Origin: Tanypteryx hageni
Taxonomy: Eukaryota > Arthropoda > Insecta > Odonata > Petaluridae
Length of the DNA stretch: 64,000 bases
Assembly: GCA_028673005.1 (NCBI GenBank)
Contig: CM054115.1
Span: forward strand, 52,527,738-52,591,737
Direction: 5' to 3'
In this document: positions 10,217 through 22,461 of the stretch, piece by piece
How the letters are laid out: every line of letters begins with the position of its first letter
How positions within the stretch are numbered: position 1 is the first letter of the stretch
Notes under the pieces: generated by a model
The model's database searches: none
Told to the model about the DNA's origin: nothing
What the model saw: only the letters and a program-made list of their open reading frames with translations
Made by a program: the position numbers and the translations under genes

Positions 10217-12373
10217 AGTAACAAAACTTTTTTGCAACAGCATTAACCTCATAATAAATAAATATAGACACAGCATATGTGCCGCAGGTAGGGTAAATAA
10301 TGCTATTATAGACGTTTTGTTAATTCAAATAAATGTCAAATACCGAAATTTAATGAATTGAGCGACTTTTTCTTATTGCATCTAATTTCAATATACTCGC
10401 CAAAAATGTTGCACTGTGCATCAGACTTTAATAAAATGAGAGCGTAATTTCGGGTATTCCCTGATACATTCCCAGCTAGTTAGCTGCGGATATTATATTT
10501 TACGCTTTTGGTTATCAAAGCCTCCGCGGCGTAGCGACGACCTTGTCAGCAAAATAAATAAAGTAATAAATTGTATTTATCTTTCACATATTCGGTATGA
10601 GTATTCAGCGGGATGCCATTCCGACATCGAGCAGCCATGTAAATGTATACATCATCACTATACATATTTTATTTACAATTCTTACGTAATTAAAAAAATG
10701 TTAAAATTCATAATAATTATGTATAGATGGTGAATTTTCTAATAAAGCGACTTTAGGATAGTAGTAACCATACCTCGGGTCCAGACCCCATGAGAGTCCT
10801 CTGGCTCCTGGGCGGAGACCCCCACTGCCCCTTCCCCCCTCTCGTCAGGCCTGCCTGTACGGACCTTGCCATCATTTCCCGGCAGCTGCTGTACTTCTCT
10901 TTACTCGAGCCTAAATTTTAGAGTCATCTATGTATATTTTCCCCGGCAGAAATATAAATATCAAGGAAGGTAAAATACAGAAAAATGGGCGCTTTAATGG
11001 TCGATTAGTGTTCAGAAAATTGCCGGCTTGAGGTGCTAAAACGGTCATTATTTCGTAAATTACGATACAGTCGGTACAGACGCCAATTTTTATTATGGAA
11101 CAGTACTTTTTTAATCCCCGCGTTTCTAAATACGTTTTCTGTGGGAATTGGGTCATAGTTTTCTATTTAAAAGAGCGTCCATGTTCTGTAAAGTTCTCGA
11201 TGATGTGGTTTAATTTTGTATGTGTACAATGGTTGCTTTTAAGGTTTTAAATTTCGCTTTTTTTCCTGATCAGTTGTGGTTACGCTCGAGTGAATTCTGT
11301 TCCATGAAAAAGAATCCTGGACGAAAAGGACGCTCTTACTTTGAATATTTACTTCTTTCCTTTACACTTTTCCGAGGGCCCGTTTACTGTTTAAAAGTTT
11401 GAACGTAAAGAAAATCTCTCAAAGGGATCGCCAGTATCAAGCAAACACCTTTTGAACGAGAGTGCTGTTCTCCCCCACGAAAGGCACACAGTGATGTTCA
11501 GTTCCGTGAAATTCTTCGCTAGTTTTGATGCAAAAGGCACGCTATTGAGAAATGAGGCTAATTTTAGCTATCGAGTGGAAATAGATGAAAGCGTCCCGTT
11601 CGAGTCCCGTGTTTCGAGAGGATGTTTACTTATTTTTTCCGATACTTATATGTAATCTGCTTTTAAGGGGACTCAAATGACCAATTATATAAGGTTTAAT
11701 TTGCTTTTCAGACAAAATTCTGCTTTTCTAGCTTTGTGAATGTATGACCGTTATTTGAACCTCTGGTGGGAGAACTCAACCGCTTTCTTTTTATGAAACC
11801 GAGAAGACCGAAAGCATTTGACGAGTGAATCCATTCCATACCAAATTTCTTTGCGTAAACCGTCATTTTTTCGAGACCACTTTCAAGGATTCCGCGTCTT
11901 TTGTGGTCGATTGTACAAAAGTAAAGTAGCATTAGTGGTTTTACACGCAACCTGGAGAGAAAAATGAGCGCTGATTTGACCGGAGTTTTATCTTCCTGAT
12001 CCCGACTACTAGAAATAAATAGAAATGTATTTTATTCATGCAGCCCGCATTAATTGCGTTGAATAATTCGAGTTAAGCCGTTTGCGAAATAGTACATGAG
12101 AAATGCCGTCCCTTTTTTTGTCCTTGGTACAGGCTGGGAATTCCCATATTTCTCGCCATATTTTTCCCCTCGTTTTTCGCCAAAAACAATTCCAACTTTC
12201 TATGTTGACGAATGATAAATATTCCAACATTCTGTGGTGAAAGATCTTAACGCATCTCAATTCCTTTTCCCTTATTGTCTGTCACAAGTCAAAATGTCTT
12301 AAAAACTGTAATTTCTGCCGTTTATTCTATGTAAGAATCATCATAGGTAGTCTGTCAGTAGGCAGGTTCTTAA
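10217..12373. other. Long AT-rich stretch, nothing recognised
   Basis: No coding-like frame, inverted repeat or recognisable element end was seen. A short GC-richer patch with a CCCC run lies at about 10775-10890. TTTTCAG at about 11710 is acceptor-like but is not followed by a definable exon. Confidence 0.5.
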
Positions 12374-13660
12374 CTATTCATGTTTAAACCTGGTTCTCCA
12401 TATACTCCTATTTTCCGCTGTCCTCTTCATATCTTGATAACTCTCTTTCCCTTTCAAATCGTCTATCAGCTGAGATCTTTTCCTTCCTCTTTCCCTTTTC
12501 CCATCTAGTTTTCCTTCTAACACGTCTTTAACCATACTCTCTCTCTCTCCTCAGGTAATGCCCAACCCAGTTTGCCTTCCTCTTTCTTATAGTCTGTATA
12601 ACCATTCGCTTCTCTCCTATTCTTCGTAGCACTTCATCGTTTTTCATCCAATCTGTCCATTTTATCTTCAGCTTTCTCCTCCAAGCTCACATTTCAAAGC
12701 TTTCCAAGTATTTGATGTCATTTTCCCTTAGCGTCCATGTCTCTGCCCCATACAATGCTATACTCCATACATAGCATTTTATGAACTTCTTGCGGATATC
12801 TTCCCTTATATTCCCCGTAAGTAGGTGTTTCTTTCTTTTGAAAGCCGCTTTTACTTTTCCTATTCCAGTTCTGATCTCATCCGTACATTTTGCTTCTCTT
12901 GTTATGATGCTTCCAAGGTATCTATAGTCTGAAACTTGTTCTAAAGGCTTTCCTCCAATACATATGTTCAGATTCTCTTCTTTGCCCGATATTCGAATGA
13001 CCTTGGATTTTTCTGTATTTATTTCCATACCGCATTTTCTACCTGTTATTACTAGTCTATTTATCATTTTTTGGTGTTCCTCTTCCTTTCTTGCTAGAAA
13101 TACTTGATCATCCGCGTATTTTACTGTTCTTATAACCCTTCCTCCAATTTTGAAATCTCCTGCGCCGTCTAACGCTTCTTGCAATACACTTCCTCCATAT
13201 GTATTGAATAGGGTCGGCGATAGGCAGCAGCCCTGTCTTACTCCTCTACCGATATTTACTCCGCAGATGTCCGTATTCTCCAACCTGACCATTACAACTT
13301 GATTCACATATAGATTCCTGATCAGTCTCCTGTCTTCCAGTCTACACCTATATCCTTTAATATCTTCATCAACATTACCCAATTTACTCTATCAAAGGTC
13401 TTCTGCCAGTCTACGAAACATACGCAGATATCTTGACTGTACTCTATTGCCCTTTCTGATATGATTCTAACTATCCCTATCGCATCTCTAGTTCCTCGTC
13501 CTTTTCTGAAACCGAATTGATCTTCCCCTAGCATTTCTCCAGCCTTTTATTAAGAATCCTCGTGATGATCTCCGAAGTGTGTCTTTATACTGCATTGCCT
13601 TGGGCTTCTTCTTTAGAGGGATCATTGTTACTTCTAGGAAATCCCGAGGCCACTCTCCCG
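12374..13660 (-). pseudogene. Non-LTR retrotransposon reverse transcriptase fragment
   Basis: Minus-strand remnant of a LINE polymerase. In order it shows GEWPRDFLEVTMIPLKKKP, EDQFGFRKGRGTRDAIG, CFVDWQKTFDRVNW, GRGVRQGCCLSPTLFN, the catalytic box KYADDQVFLA (YADD), MEINTEKSKV, DYRYLGSIIT and YGAETWTL, the typical order of reverse-transcriptase motifs and the downstream region in LINEs. The endonuclease domain and 5' end are missing. Breaks: a deletion between LKKKP and EDQFGF, a frameshift near 13322-13380 just after the DWK motif, and a frame change near 12687. The frame can be followed, with shifts, to a stop at 12374. The LINE clade cannot be assigned by eye. The only evident host effect is sequence bulk. 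Confidence 0.9.
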
Positions 13661-14147
13661 TGTCGTAAATGTAAGAATATAGATATATAAACGTCTGTTT
13701 TTGTGTACGTGTACGTATGAAGGTTTTGCTTTAACTGAGTATATGCAGTTTTGTTGGTATTCTCTAGTATAATTCACCGTATGAATCACCGGGTGTAACT
13801 CTCACTGCAGTTTACGTGTAATTGAACGCCAAGTTTCCTTAGATCTTTTATGGTAGATTTGCGCATATTTTTTTTGCACACACCCTCTTCTTTTGGATGT
13901 TTTTCTGCAAGTGTATTCTTACCTAATATGATAAACTTTCCGCATATAAATTAATTAAATCATTCTATTTCTTTTAACTTTGTATACGACGTTTTTATTT
14001 TGCTGTCCATTATTATACTTTCCTTTATTCTTTTAAAATAATCTGTAAATATTTATCAATTCGGTTTATAGTAATTGTAACATATTTGATGAATGGGTTT
14101 AGTTGTGAGAAGGGATTAACAAGCTTCAATCTTGCCTACATAAAGGT
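13661..14147. other. Non-coding, nothing recognised
   Basis: AT-rich DNA upstream of the LINE fragment on its own strand. No 5' part of the LINE is visible. Confidence 0.5.
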
Positions 14148-14592
14148 ATCTATCCCACTTTCTCTCCCCTCTTTCTCTCCCACTTTCTCTCCCCTCTTTC
14201 TCTCCCCTCTTTGTCTCCCCTCTTTCTCCGCCCTCTTTCTCCCCCCTCTTTCTCCCCCCTCTTTCTTCCCCCTCGTTCTCCCCCCTCGTTCTCCCCCCTC
14301 TTTCCCCTCTTTCTCTCCCCTCTTTCTCTCCCCTCTTTCTCTCCCCTCTTTCTCTCCCCTCTTTCTCTCCCCTCTTTCTCTCCCCTCTTTCTCTCCCCTC
14401 TTTCTCCCCCCTCTTTCTCCCCCCTCTTTCTCTCCACTGTTTCTCTCCTTCCTCTCTCCCCTATTTTTCTCCTTCCTCTCTCCCCTATTTCTTTCCCTTT
14501 ATTTCCTTTCTCCTTCCTCTACCTTATTTCTCTCTTTCTTCTCCCCTCTTTCACTCTCTCCCTTCTCCCTTTCTATCCCCCTCTCCTTCCAG
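14148..14592 (+). repeat. 13-bp pyrimidine minisatellite
   Basis: Repeats of TTTCTCTCCCCTC and close variants (TTTCTCCCCCCTC, TTCTTCCCCCTCG), about 22 units up to 14440, then a looser CT-rich tail. The overlapping Ser/Pro/Leu frames are spurious. The tract ends CTCTCCTTCCAG, a good-looking polypyrimidine plus AG, but the GTTACAG after it is a poor donor. Confidence 0.9.
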
Positions 14593-14852
14593 GTTACAGC
14601 TTGCAGACTATATGAACGCCCTACGTACAGACTTCCAAAATGCAACATCTCTCCACATCTTCAAACATAAATACTTTAATTGTCTGCTCACGGCCCAAAG
14701 CTCAGGTCAACTTTAGGTTATTTTTCTTCCCTTTTATGCGATGGTTGCCTTCACTTTTCCTAACATAATAACATAATTAATATTAATTAACCCCTTTATA
14801 GGATATTGAGTTTCCCACAACGTATACTACTATTGACTATGTTACCTTCTTA

Positions 14853-14854
<2 letters not shown>

Positions 14855-14928
<74 letters not shown>

Positions 14929-14995
14929 ATGTATGTGTGTATATATCTCCCCCTATTCTTTTTATTATATGCATTTTGTTTTCCTCTGTATCTTT

Positions 14996-15026
<31 letters not shown>
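14855..15026. repeat. Two (TA)n microsatellites
   Basis: TA repeats at 14855-14924 and 14999-15026, with a GT/CT-containing stretch between. No other feature is seen from 14593 to 15299. Confidence 0.95.
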
Positions 15027-15030
<4 letters not shown>

Positions 15031-15299
15031 CTATATTTCATGTGTATATTACTTTAATGTCTTTATATGTATATTTGTGACGGTATACAGCGATGTTGTA
15101 TTTACGACGTTTCCTACTGTACTTACTGTATTTTATATTTTGTTTGTAGTTTTCCATTGTGATATATACACTATGTAGGATTTTCGATGGTTTTTCACAC
15201 TCCCCTTCTCTGTGGCTGTTTTCCTGCGTGGGTTTTACTACGAAGAACAAACCTGTTTTTACCTAGGTTTTCCCCTCAAACTTAAATGTCTTCGCTTAT

Positions 15300-15650
15300 A
15301 TCTCTTTGTTTTGTATATTTTATTCTCTCCCCATATCTCCCTCCGTCTCTCCCCACATTGTCTTCCCCCTATCTTCTTTTCCTTTCTCCCTTCCCTACTC
15401 ATTCCCTCGTCTTTCCTCTTCGTTCTCCCTCCATTTACTCCCTCTATTTCTTTTACCTGTTCCCCTCCATTTCATACATCTCTTTTCATCTTACTCTTTT
15501 TCTCGCCTTCCCGGTCTCTCTCTCTCTCGCCCTCTCTCCCTTTCTTTCTCATCCTCTCTGTCTCAACCTCTTTCCACACTATCTTTCTGTTCTCCAAATT
15601 TCTTTCCTCTCGCTCTCTTTCTCTCCCTCCACCTGATTCTCCGCGTCTCT
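15300..15650 (+). repeat. Pyrimidine-rich tract
   Basis: Irregular CTCCCT/TTTCTC sequence on the + strand, which opens all three frames with low-complexity peptides. It is not a clean tandem repeat. Confidence 0.8.
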
Positions 15651-16195
15651 CACTTCATATACCTTTTCGCGGTTACCATATGTCTAGCCTCATAATCTCC
15701 GCGTGATAAAATAAAGAAGACTCCCTCTCTATTACCTTCTTTTTATTCTCCTATCGCATCCGTTGCCAAGGACTAAAAATTTCCCTCGCGTGATTAACAG
15801 CGCGTCACTTTTTAAGTTTAGGGTGAGACGCGGGCTAGATGTTGCGGATGGTAGAAGGGGGGAGGCGTGGGTGTTCCCCGCGGTCTGAAAATGTCGCCCC
15901 ATGGATCGTCGTCATCTCTCCCTCCCTCTCTCTTTTCATCTCTCCTTCCCTCTCTCTTCATCTCTCCTTCCCTTTCTCGCTCTCTCCCAAGGAAAGTGTA
16001 TTTTGAGTCGGAAACGGGTAGAGTCTCTGGCTCCGATAGGACGGTCAAGAGACTGGAGGGGGTGGGCATATTTGTGAGAAGATGTCTCACGCAGGAATGT
16101 AAAGTCTCTCGTCCTCTTTCTTCCTCACGTCTGCTTCTAACGACTTTTCGCCACATCTTCCTTCCTTTCTTAAGACGCCCATCTTTGGAGGGTTT
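15651..16195. other. Non-coding, partly pyrimidine-rich
   Basis: A second CT-rich patch is at 15905-15995. The 195-residue frame across 15867-16454 runs through this patch and into the MITE at 16196. It has no domain and is judged spurious. Confidence 0.5.
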
Positions 16196-16345
16196 CAGTG
16201 GCGTACCGGAAAATGTGTACCCCCGCCAATACAAAACTGAAGTCCCGGGAAAAAAATTTAGGAGCCTCACAAAAAAAATATGGACCCGCTTTGGCCATGG
16301 GCTCCCCGCTGCGCGGGGGTTGCGTAGGTGTGCGCTGCACCACTG
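16196..16345 (+). mobile_element. Short hAT-type MITE
   Basis: Starts CAGTGGCGTACC and ends GCACCACTG. It is flanked by GAGGGTTT (16188-16195) and GAGCGTTT (16346-16353), a 7 of 8 match, as expected for a hAT target duplication. The 150-bp interior is non-coding and includes CCCCGCTGCGCGGGG, a small hairpin. Confidence 0.65.
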
Positions 16346-16535
16346 GAGCGTTTTATTGTTTTTTGGGGGGAGGGGGGGATTGATTTCGATCTGTTTTTGT
16401 TCGTCGTCATTTGGGTTACTTTCTTTTGTAAGTTCGAGAGCGAAAATCAGGTGAAACGTAAATCAATTTTTTGTCGACGAAAATTGCTCTTTTTCCGATT
16501 TTCCCTTGTACTCGTCCCTGTCTTTTATGAATAAA

Positions 16536-16950
16536 TCATGCCCCTCATATAATTCGGATTCGCTACAGCACGCTTCGTTTTTATTGCCAAAATTCATACA
16601 GCGCGGATTATGGTTCTCATTAAATCGGTTTTGTCGGGCTTGTGTTGTGGGATTCCAGATTGCAGAGCGAGGATGAGAGGTTTCGGATGACCAAAATACT
16701 TTGTTCATAAACTCATATAACCTACGATAGCATTCTATTTGTATATGGACACGTAAATGTTTGAATATATATATATATATATATATAATATATAAGCAAG
16801 ATTTGGGAATTTTGGCACTAGAAGAGGGTGTCTTAAGGCATATTGGTCGCAACACTTGCACTATGTAAAGCCAGGGTCAAATAGTGCGGATTCACATTAC
16901 ACTGCACCTTTTCAGAGTGTTAACCTCCATGTTATAGTGGGGACCGGTGT
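16536..16950 (-). mobile_element. Dispersed element R1, minus orientation
   Basis: On the minus strand it matches 42153-42478 across its length: CTCTGAAAAGGTGC, GTAATGTGAATCC, CTTTACATAGTG, CAATCTGGAATCCCA and GTATGAATTTT occur in the same order. A (TA)n run at 16765-16787 sits inside this copy only. No reading frame has a transposase domain, so it is non-autonomous. Confidence 0.7.
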
Positions 16951-18738
16951 ATTAGGGAATGGCAACTCTTTGCGACGGAAATATATTTAGAATGTTGAAA
17001 ACTGGAACTGTAGAGGTTATAATACTCAATTGTATTTTTTGTGTACATTTCAATAATCATCTTTATATAAATATATTGCGAACATATTTTGCATAGCAGA
17101 AGTCATTGATCGGGAACTTTGAATAATAATTAACCGCCTATTGGTTAATGAATTTTTTCTCTCAGAGCTAGGGACGGCATTCTGCTCCGTCATTGTTATA
17201 GTATTGTAAGCGAGAACGTATGTCATAAAAATATTTCGTTTTTCTCTTCTATATAAAGAAATGTAGTACCATTATTTTACTGTCAAGATTTTTGGATTTA
17301 AATAACGAAAACACTATATAGTCGATGACGGGTGAGCTGTTAGGTCGTATATATACCAGGTAGGTGGCGACTAGGAGGCATGGTAATATTTGAGTATTTG
17401 TATTGAAAATGCCAAATTTCATCGGAGAAAAGGTGCATGAATTTCAAATTAAGAAAATATTCAAGTATTCCTTTATTAGCATGGGAGCTCGTGAAATGAA
17501 TATGTAACCTGAAGTGATCTTTAAACACTTTGTCAGTTGAATTTCTTTTTTTTTAATGCTCTGTTTTTGTTACTAGTAATTGGGTGGCAGATTGCATAAA
17601 ATGGCGGGAGAGTTAAGAGTAAGTAAATGAATGCTTGGCTGGGTGATAATCAATACGGCGGAAAAGTCACGAGTTCCATGTAGGTACATCTACGATAGCA
17701 GTCTCGAAATTAGAATGACGTCCGTAGATTTTAACGATGTTATAGTCTTGTAAATGTTGATAACAGGTTTTCAGCCAAAAGGGACGTTTTAGGGCAAATT
17801 GACAAATGGATTGCTTTGTCTTTGGTTTCGTTTTGTCAACGCGCGAGGCCGTGAATTGAGTTTTGGCGGCTGTTGTTTTTCTAGAAAAAATTCCTCTTCC
17901 TGCAAGTAAGACCGCGAAAACGTGTGGTTTTCCCCGAAACCTCGCGGTGGGGCACACGCGCGCGTAAACATGCGGCAGTATGGGGATCGATTTGGGGGCG
18001 ATGGCGCCAGATTTTATCTTCCGATTTTCAACTGTTTCGTGTGAGGGCGAGCGAACGGAAGAATTGATTGGATGGTCCGTTGTGGAAAATCGAATCGCTT
18101 ATTCCCTTATCGGTACCATGTCCCGAAATATAAATAGCGTGAAATTGACTAGAACGGTGTTTTTAAGCTTGTGCTTGTGTATACGGAAATTTGCTTATGC
18201 TTTTTTCGTTTTTTTATATAAAATAACTGGATTAACGCTGTTATATCACCATATAATAACATTCTCGTTCAACACTTGTTGAATTAAAACTTCAATTTAA
18301 AAGATGCGTTTGAATTCGTGTGTCTACATTTCGTTAATTACTGTAAAAAATGTCGTGTTCAAATGAAACCGGACTCCAATTGAGAATGGATATCACTCTG
18401 ATTGCTACAAAATCAACAGGAAATCAAGATTTTCGGCGACAATGAAGGCGTCCTCAGCGGCAATCCGCCGGTTGTTATTTCTATACGAATACGGCTTCTT
18501 TTTATTTTATAAACGTGCTTTTCGCTCTGACTGTCCGTCTATGCAATCAATTAAATTAACATAGCAAGTAAACTATAAGAGATATACGACTAAAATTTGC
18601 AGGGTATTTGTAATATATTATGTCATTTATTACTTTGCCAAGGAAATGTTTTGTAAGAATCGGTGGGCGGCAGGGTTGTCCTTCAAAATTTCAAATTAAG
18701 ATTCTCAGAAAATGGTTATAGATAGACAGTTAAAGTGT
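16951..18738. other. Long non-coding stretch
   Basis: AT-rich with a GC-richer patch at about 17820-18060. A GACTGTCCGTCTATG-type run at about 18528 resembles the CTGTCTGTC tracts of dispersed repeats here. No exon or element boundary can be supported. Confidence 0.45.
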
Positions 18739-19450
18739 TGCGCTATTTTTAGCTTACTTACCAGAATGGAAATAGGCTTATAGTTTTGTCGTTGTGTCTA
18801 TCTGTCCGTCCCTCCCTATTAACTTTTGAACTAATGGACCGATTTTCATGAAACTTTGTGAAAATCTCTTGCTACATGGGCCGAGCTCCCGAGGATAGTT
18901 TTTGTTGCGTATATTGAAGTCTCGGGTTCGATTCTAGGAACTATCCTTCCCATTTGATTTACATGGGAAATCTGATATCCATCGTGCAAGGTAATTTTCT
19001 CTTGCACATTATAATATCTTAGAATTGTAATATCGGAGCAAGCATTGTACAATTCTCTGAGGAAAGGAATGAAGATTTTAATTTTTATCGTAGAATTTTG
19101 TTTATCGATTGTATTTCTTAAAAACTCGCGTAAATACTGGTGATTTTGCAGTTTTTGTCACTCATTACGAGAGTGTTGCCATAGCAACAACTATTGTTGG
19201 ACTCACAATCAGATTCGGTATATTCTAATACGTACACGTGTTATTTTTGCCTCACAAATACGCGTGATAAATTTAATATTATGTTCGAAAGTATTTGTAG
19301 TATTTTATAACGCTAAATTATTAAATTTGGGAACACAAAGAACCACATATCCACGATGACTTTAAAGCTATTAAAGCCAATATAAGTATTACATAAATAA
19401 TTACATGGAAAATAGACATCATAAGTTCAGCTTAGATCATCTTGTTGTGA
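18739..19450 (+). repeat. Dispersed repeat R2 with tRNA-like internal promoter
   Basis: Extends in parallel with 53024-53655. Shared landmarks in order: CCAGAATGGAAATAGGCTT, TAATGGACCGATTTTCATGA, GGGCCGAGCTCCCGAGG, GGGTTCGATTCTAGGAAC, TTACATGGGAAATCTGA, CTCTTGCACATT, GAGTGTTGCCATAG, and CATCATAAGTTC. GGCCGAG resembles the A box of Leu/Ser tRNAs and GGTTCGATTC is a B box, which suggests a tRNA-derived SINE or chimera. This copy carries about 70 extra bases near 19310-19380. Confidence 0.7.
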
Positions 19451-20550
19451 CCTGTAGTTCCATCTACAAACCTGCGGAAGAATTTATTTTGAAAAATCGG
19501 AGAGCCTCAGAGGGGGCTCTTTTTAGTAATGTAGTATGTTCGTATCATAAAACAACAGTCATTAGATTAGAAACCTAAATGTGTAAGAGAATGGATATAA
19601 TTAATTATTAAACAAGTTACTTTGCCGCATAATTATATTTCTAAGTTTATAAAGAATTTTAGATTTACAATTCTAAATGAACTTGACTAAATAAAACGCG
19701 CTTTTTCATATATGCGTCAGCAAATGAAGCTCCCATTTTTTAGTTATTTTGTCTTTATGTGCGAAAGTACAGAAATTGTAGCTTTCCGAGTCTTTGCCAT
19801 AATACTTCCGGGATATAGCCAGATCCTGTTAAGCGAGTTAAGTTTATGCTGACAAAGCAAGAGCTGAGGGAAACGTAAGGGATCGTGAATATCGAGCCGA
19901 TGGTTTTATTTGTGTTTCGCTCTCGAGAAAATATGAAAAGGCAATCAGTCTGTTGGTTAAATAATGGAGTTTTTCGTTTTGATCCAAACCTGTTTTTTTT
20001 TGCAGGAATCCGTGGGAAACTAGATTTACGGTTTTTCGCTCTCGGAAATTACGTCACGAGCACGCATTCCGCAAGGCGTCGGGAATCGCGACACGCGCTA
20101 AACGTGATTTACAGACGTGCGCGCCAACATCACACCAATCGTCCGAATGAGGTCGGCGGAACAAATAAATGAAGGAAATGGACTCGCGGTTATGAGATAT
20201 GGATCGTGGATCTTTCCCTGCCGCAAGCACGGACGCGGCGGGAAATATTTATTTTCCCTTCGATGCGAGGCCCGCCTATGGCTTTGCTGTCAAGGGGGCG
20301 GGGTTCGGTTTCGTGTCACTGGGGAAGATTGGATTTATTTTCGCCCGTAAACAATCGTTCACAGCACGTGTGACTGACAAGTCACCTCCACCTCCTTTTT
20401 AGCGCTTTAACTTTTCTTTTTATAAATAAATACTTTCCGTCTCCCAATCTCCGAAAGTCGCATTTATCTCAAGACGCGTTGATTATCATTGCGGCGTTGG
20501 TGAAGCTTCAACTTTATTGTATTTATGTATTGACTGAATATATTTATAGA
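19451..20550. other. Non-coding with a GC-rich, CpG-rich patch
   Basis: The part at 20000-20400 is GC- and CpG-rich compared with its surroundings and contains TTACGTCACGAG and AGCACGTGTGACTGACAAG. It might be a regulatory island. Open frames at 19885-20172 and 20117-20402 overlap without a recognisable domain. TTTTTTTTTGCAG ends at 20004 as a possible acceptor, but no donor defines an exon after it. Confidence 0.35.
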
Positions 20551-20590
20551 TCCTAACCTGTCTTTTTTTTTTTTCTTTTTTCAGGTGAGT
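20551..20590 (+). promoter_or_regulatory. Candidate recursive (ratchet) splice site
   Basis: The + strand has a CTAAC branch-point match (20553-20557, A at 20556), then an almost pure T tract with C's (20561-20581), then CAG ending at 20584 and immediately GTGAGT at 20585-20590. A strong 3' splice site is thus fused to a strong 5' splice site with no exon between. In Drosophila such (Y)nCAG|GTRAGT sequences are ratchet points that remove very long introns in steps. Only the + strand fits. That it works in vivo is inference. Confidence 0.5.
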
Positions 20591-20643
20591 GTGGCGAATC
20601 ATTTGACTGGGTCTTTATGGTGTCCGGTGAAACGGGATCGTCC
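20585..20643 (+). other. Candidate 59-nt recursive-splice exon
   Basis: The 59 bases after the CAG end directly at a second strong donor, GTAAGT (20644-20649). Exon definition of a recursive site is known to use such a downstream donor. If included, the exon is 19 codons plus 2 bases. Two of three frames are open, one reading ECGESFDWVFMVSGETGSS. It could alternatively be an ordinary short coding or cassette exon. No protein family was recognised. Confidence 0.35.
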
Positions 20644-20649
20644 GTAAGT

Positions 20650-22461
20650 TTTTTCATTTGTTGAAGTTTTTTTTTCATTTGTTGTACCTATTCTGATCTC
20701 ATGAAAGTTATTTTAATTTTCGCAACGTTCTAGAAAGAATATTGGCGAAATTAAAAAAAATGGTGCACTCAGCAGTGGAGTGGTTTTCTAATAATTGGCG
20801 ATACGCGATAATAATTGAACGAATAACATAGACATTTTCATACGAAATTTTAGGATTATTTGAACAAATCATTCCCAAGGCGGAGGTTCATCAGTAATAT
20901 GCAGTAACCGATTTTCATTTAGAAAATTTCCAAGTAGCTTCTAAACGGCTAGTATGCTAAAACTAACATGATATTTTTTCCGATAATTATCCGCTATCCG
21001 CGAAATTATATAAATGAGCCTCGGTCGTTCAAATCTTGAAATCCAGTGATATGTCTTAACTAATGATACTGTATACTGATAGTTAATATTTTCCCTATGG
21101 TAAACGCCTCCTCTCCAATTTACGAATTTTTCTGTTGGTAGCGTATTTTCTTGGCACTTCTTCATTGCACATTTTTTGCGTTATTCGTGATTAATGTCAT
21201 CCAATCGTCCTTGGAAATTCCTATATCGATTGCGTCGTCTTTCTCAATGGTTTTAGTCTGCTCGCCTTAAGAAAGTTGCGCAGGCATTTGTAGGGGCGTG
21301 GTGAAGGTTAACGCAGCGTTACCAAGCACCTTTGGGCCTGGATAGATACGTCGTTTCTACAAAGATTTACATCCATATACGTGCGAATTGAATAATTTAC
21401 AATCTTAACAGTAATAGTTACTTCAAGGGCCTCTTATTGGCCCAGAGTCAGCCGAATATCATCCTTCTATGTACTTCGTGAAGTCTAGTTGGGCCGTTCT
21501 TTAGTCGGACGGCGCATAGGACGAGTCCAGTATCTTCATTAATTACGGCAATATTTTTTTTTAATCTTGCTCTTGTCAGTATTCGCTAGCTCTTCGTTTA
21601 TGGTATATTTTTTTCGTTGGTGCTTCTTATTTTTTGCATCCATATTGTCGCTGCCATTTTATTTCCTGTGTCTGCCTCATCAAAGGTGCTATTTATAGCT
21701 TACGCTTTTCAAAGAAGTAGTTTTATCGCGTTATAATGCGCGAATGCGTTTTTCATCTAATCTGATAAAAGTTTCTGAAAATGCTAATGTCCCTATCGCG
21801 TGACTTTATCCAGATACGTCCCTGAACATTATCTACTTTGGGCAGTAGGTTTTCTCTCGAGCAAATACTACTTTTGTCGCGACAGGTTTAATTAATTTGG
21901 AAAAGAAAAATGGTAGTTTTTAGTGTCAACTAACACGATTGCAAATGACAGCAATCGTAACGTAAAAATAATTTATGGAAACTATCCCATGATATCAGTA
22001 CTATATGTATGGATGCGTGTACACACGTTGTTTGTATATGTATACATGCATATACGTATATACAGTAATCTCTCTCCAAACGCGGTTTTGAGTATTCGCG
22101 GTCGAAACATTGTACCGAGCTTTCTCAACCTCGATATCCAGACTTGAGAATCCGCGGTTCTCCAAGCGACCGTGTCTATTTGGCTTATTTTAGCAATGTT
22201 CAAGTTTATGCTATTGAAGAAGCTAAGTACTAACTAGGCTTTACTAAAAGGACAGACATAGGTAAGAGGATATTTAGCTCCCGATAAGACCACGAATTAG
22301 TCTGGAGATGAGGTTATTTGAGGAATTATAAGCGTATGGTCTGGCATGCGGAGTCCGCAGGGGCTGCTCTACCTTTATATTATTAATGTAAATAACTTCT
22401 TTGTGCTTTCAACGTGTTTCATTCTGTATTTTTATATAGTATACGTTATCTTGACGTATAT
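20650..22461. other. Long non-coding stretch
   Basis: No supported gene. At about 22064-22195 ACAGTAATCTCTCTCCAAACG with TTCGCGGTCGAAAC and GAATCCGCGGTTCTCC looks like a small pogo/Tigger-like MITE fragment, but its ends are not certain. Confidence 0.4.

Noticed and set aside
12540..12562. CTCTCTCCTCAG|GTAATG as a ratchet site
   Set aside because: Lies inside the antisense of a LINE reading frame. The resemblance is incidental.
14570..14600. Polypyrimidine-CAG|GTTACA as a second ratchet site
   Set aside because: GTTACA is a poor 5' splice site and the tract is the end of a minisatellite.
14086..14670. 194-residue + frame and 134- and 95-residue overlapping frames
   Set aside because: All arise from the 13-bp pyrimidine minisatellite. 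Composition is only Ser/Pro/Leu/Phe or Arg/Glu/Gly.
14806..15178. IYIYIY-rich frames
   Set aside because: Translations of (TA)n microsatellites.
19984..20172. Acceptor-like TTTTTTTTTGCAG ending at 20004 as the start of an exon
   Set aside because: No donor within a reasonable distance in frame and no protein similarity. Kept only as a note.
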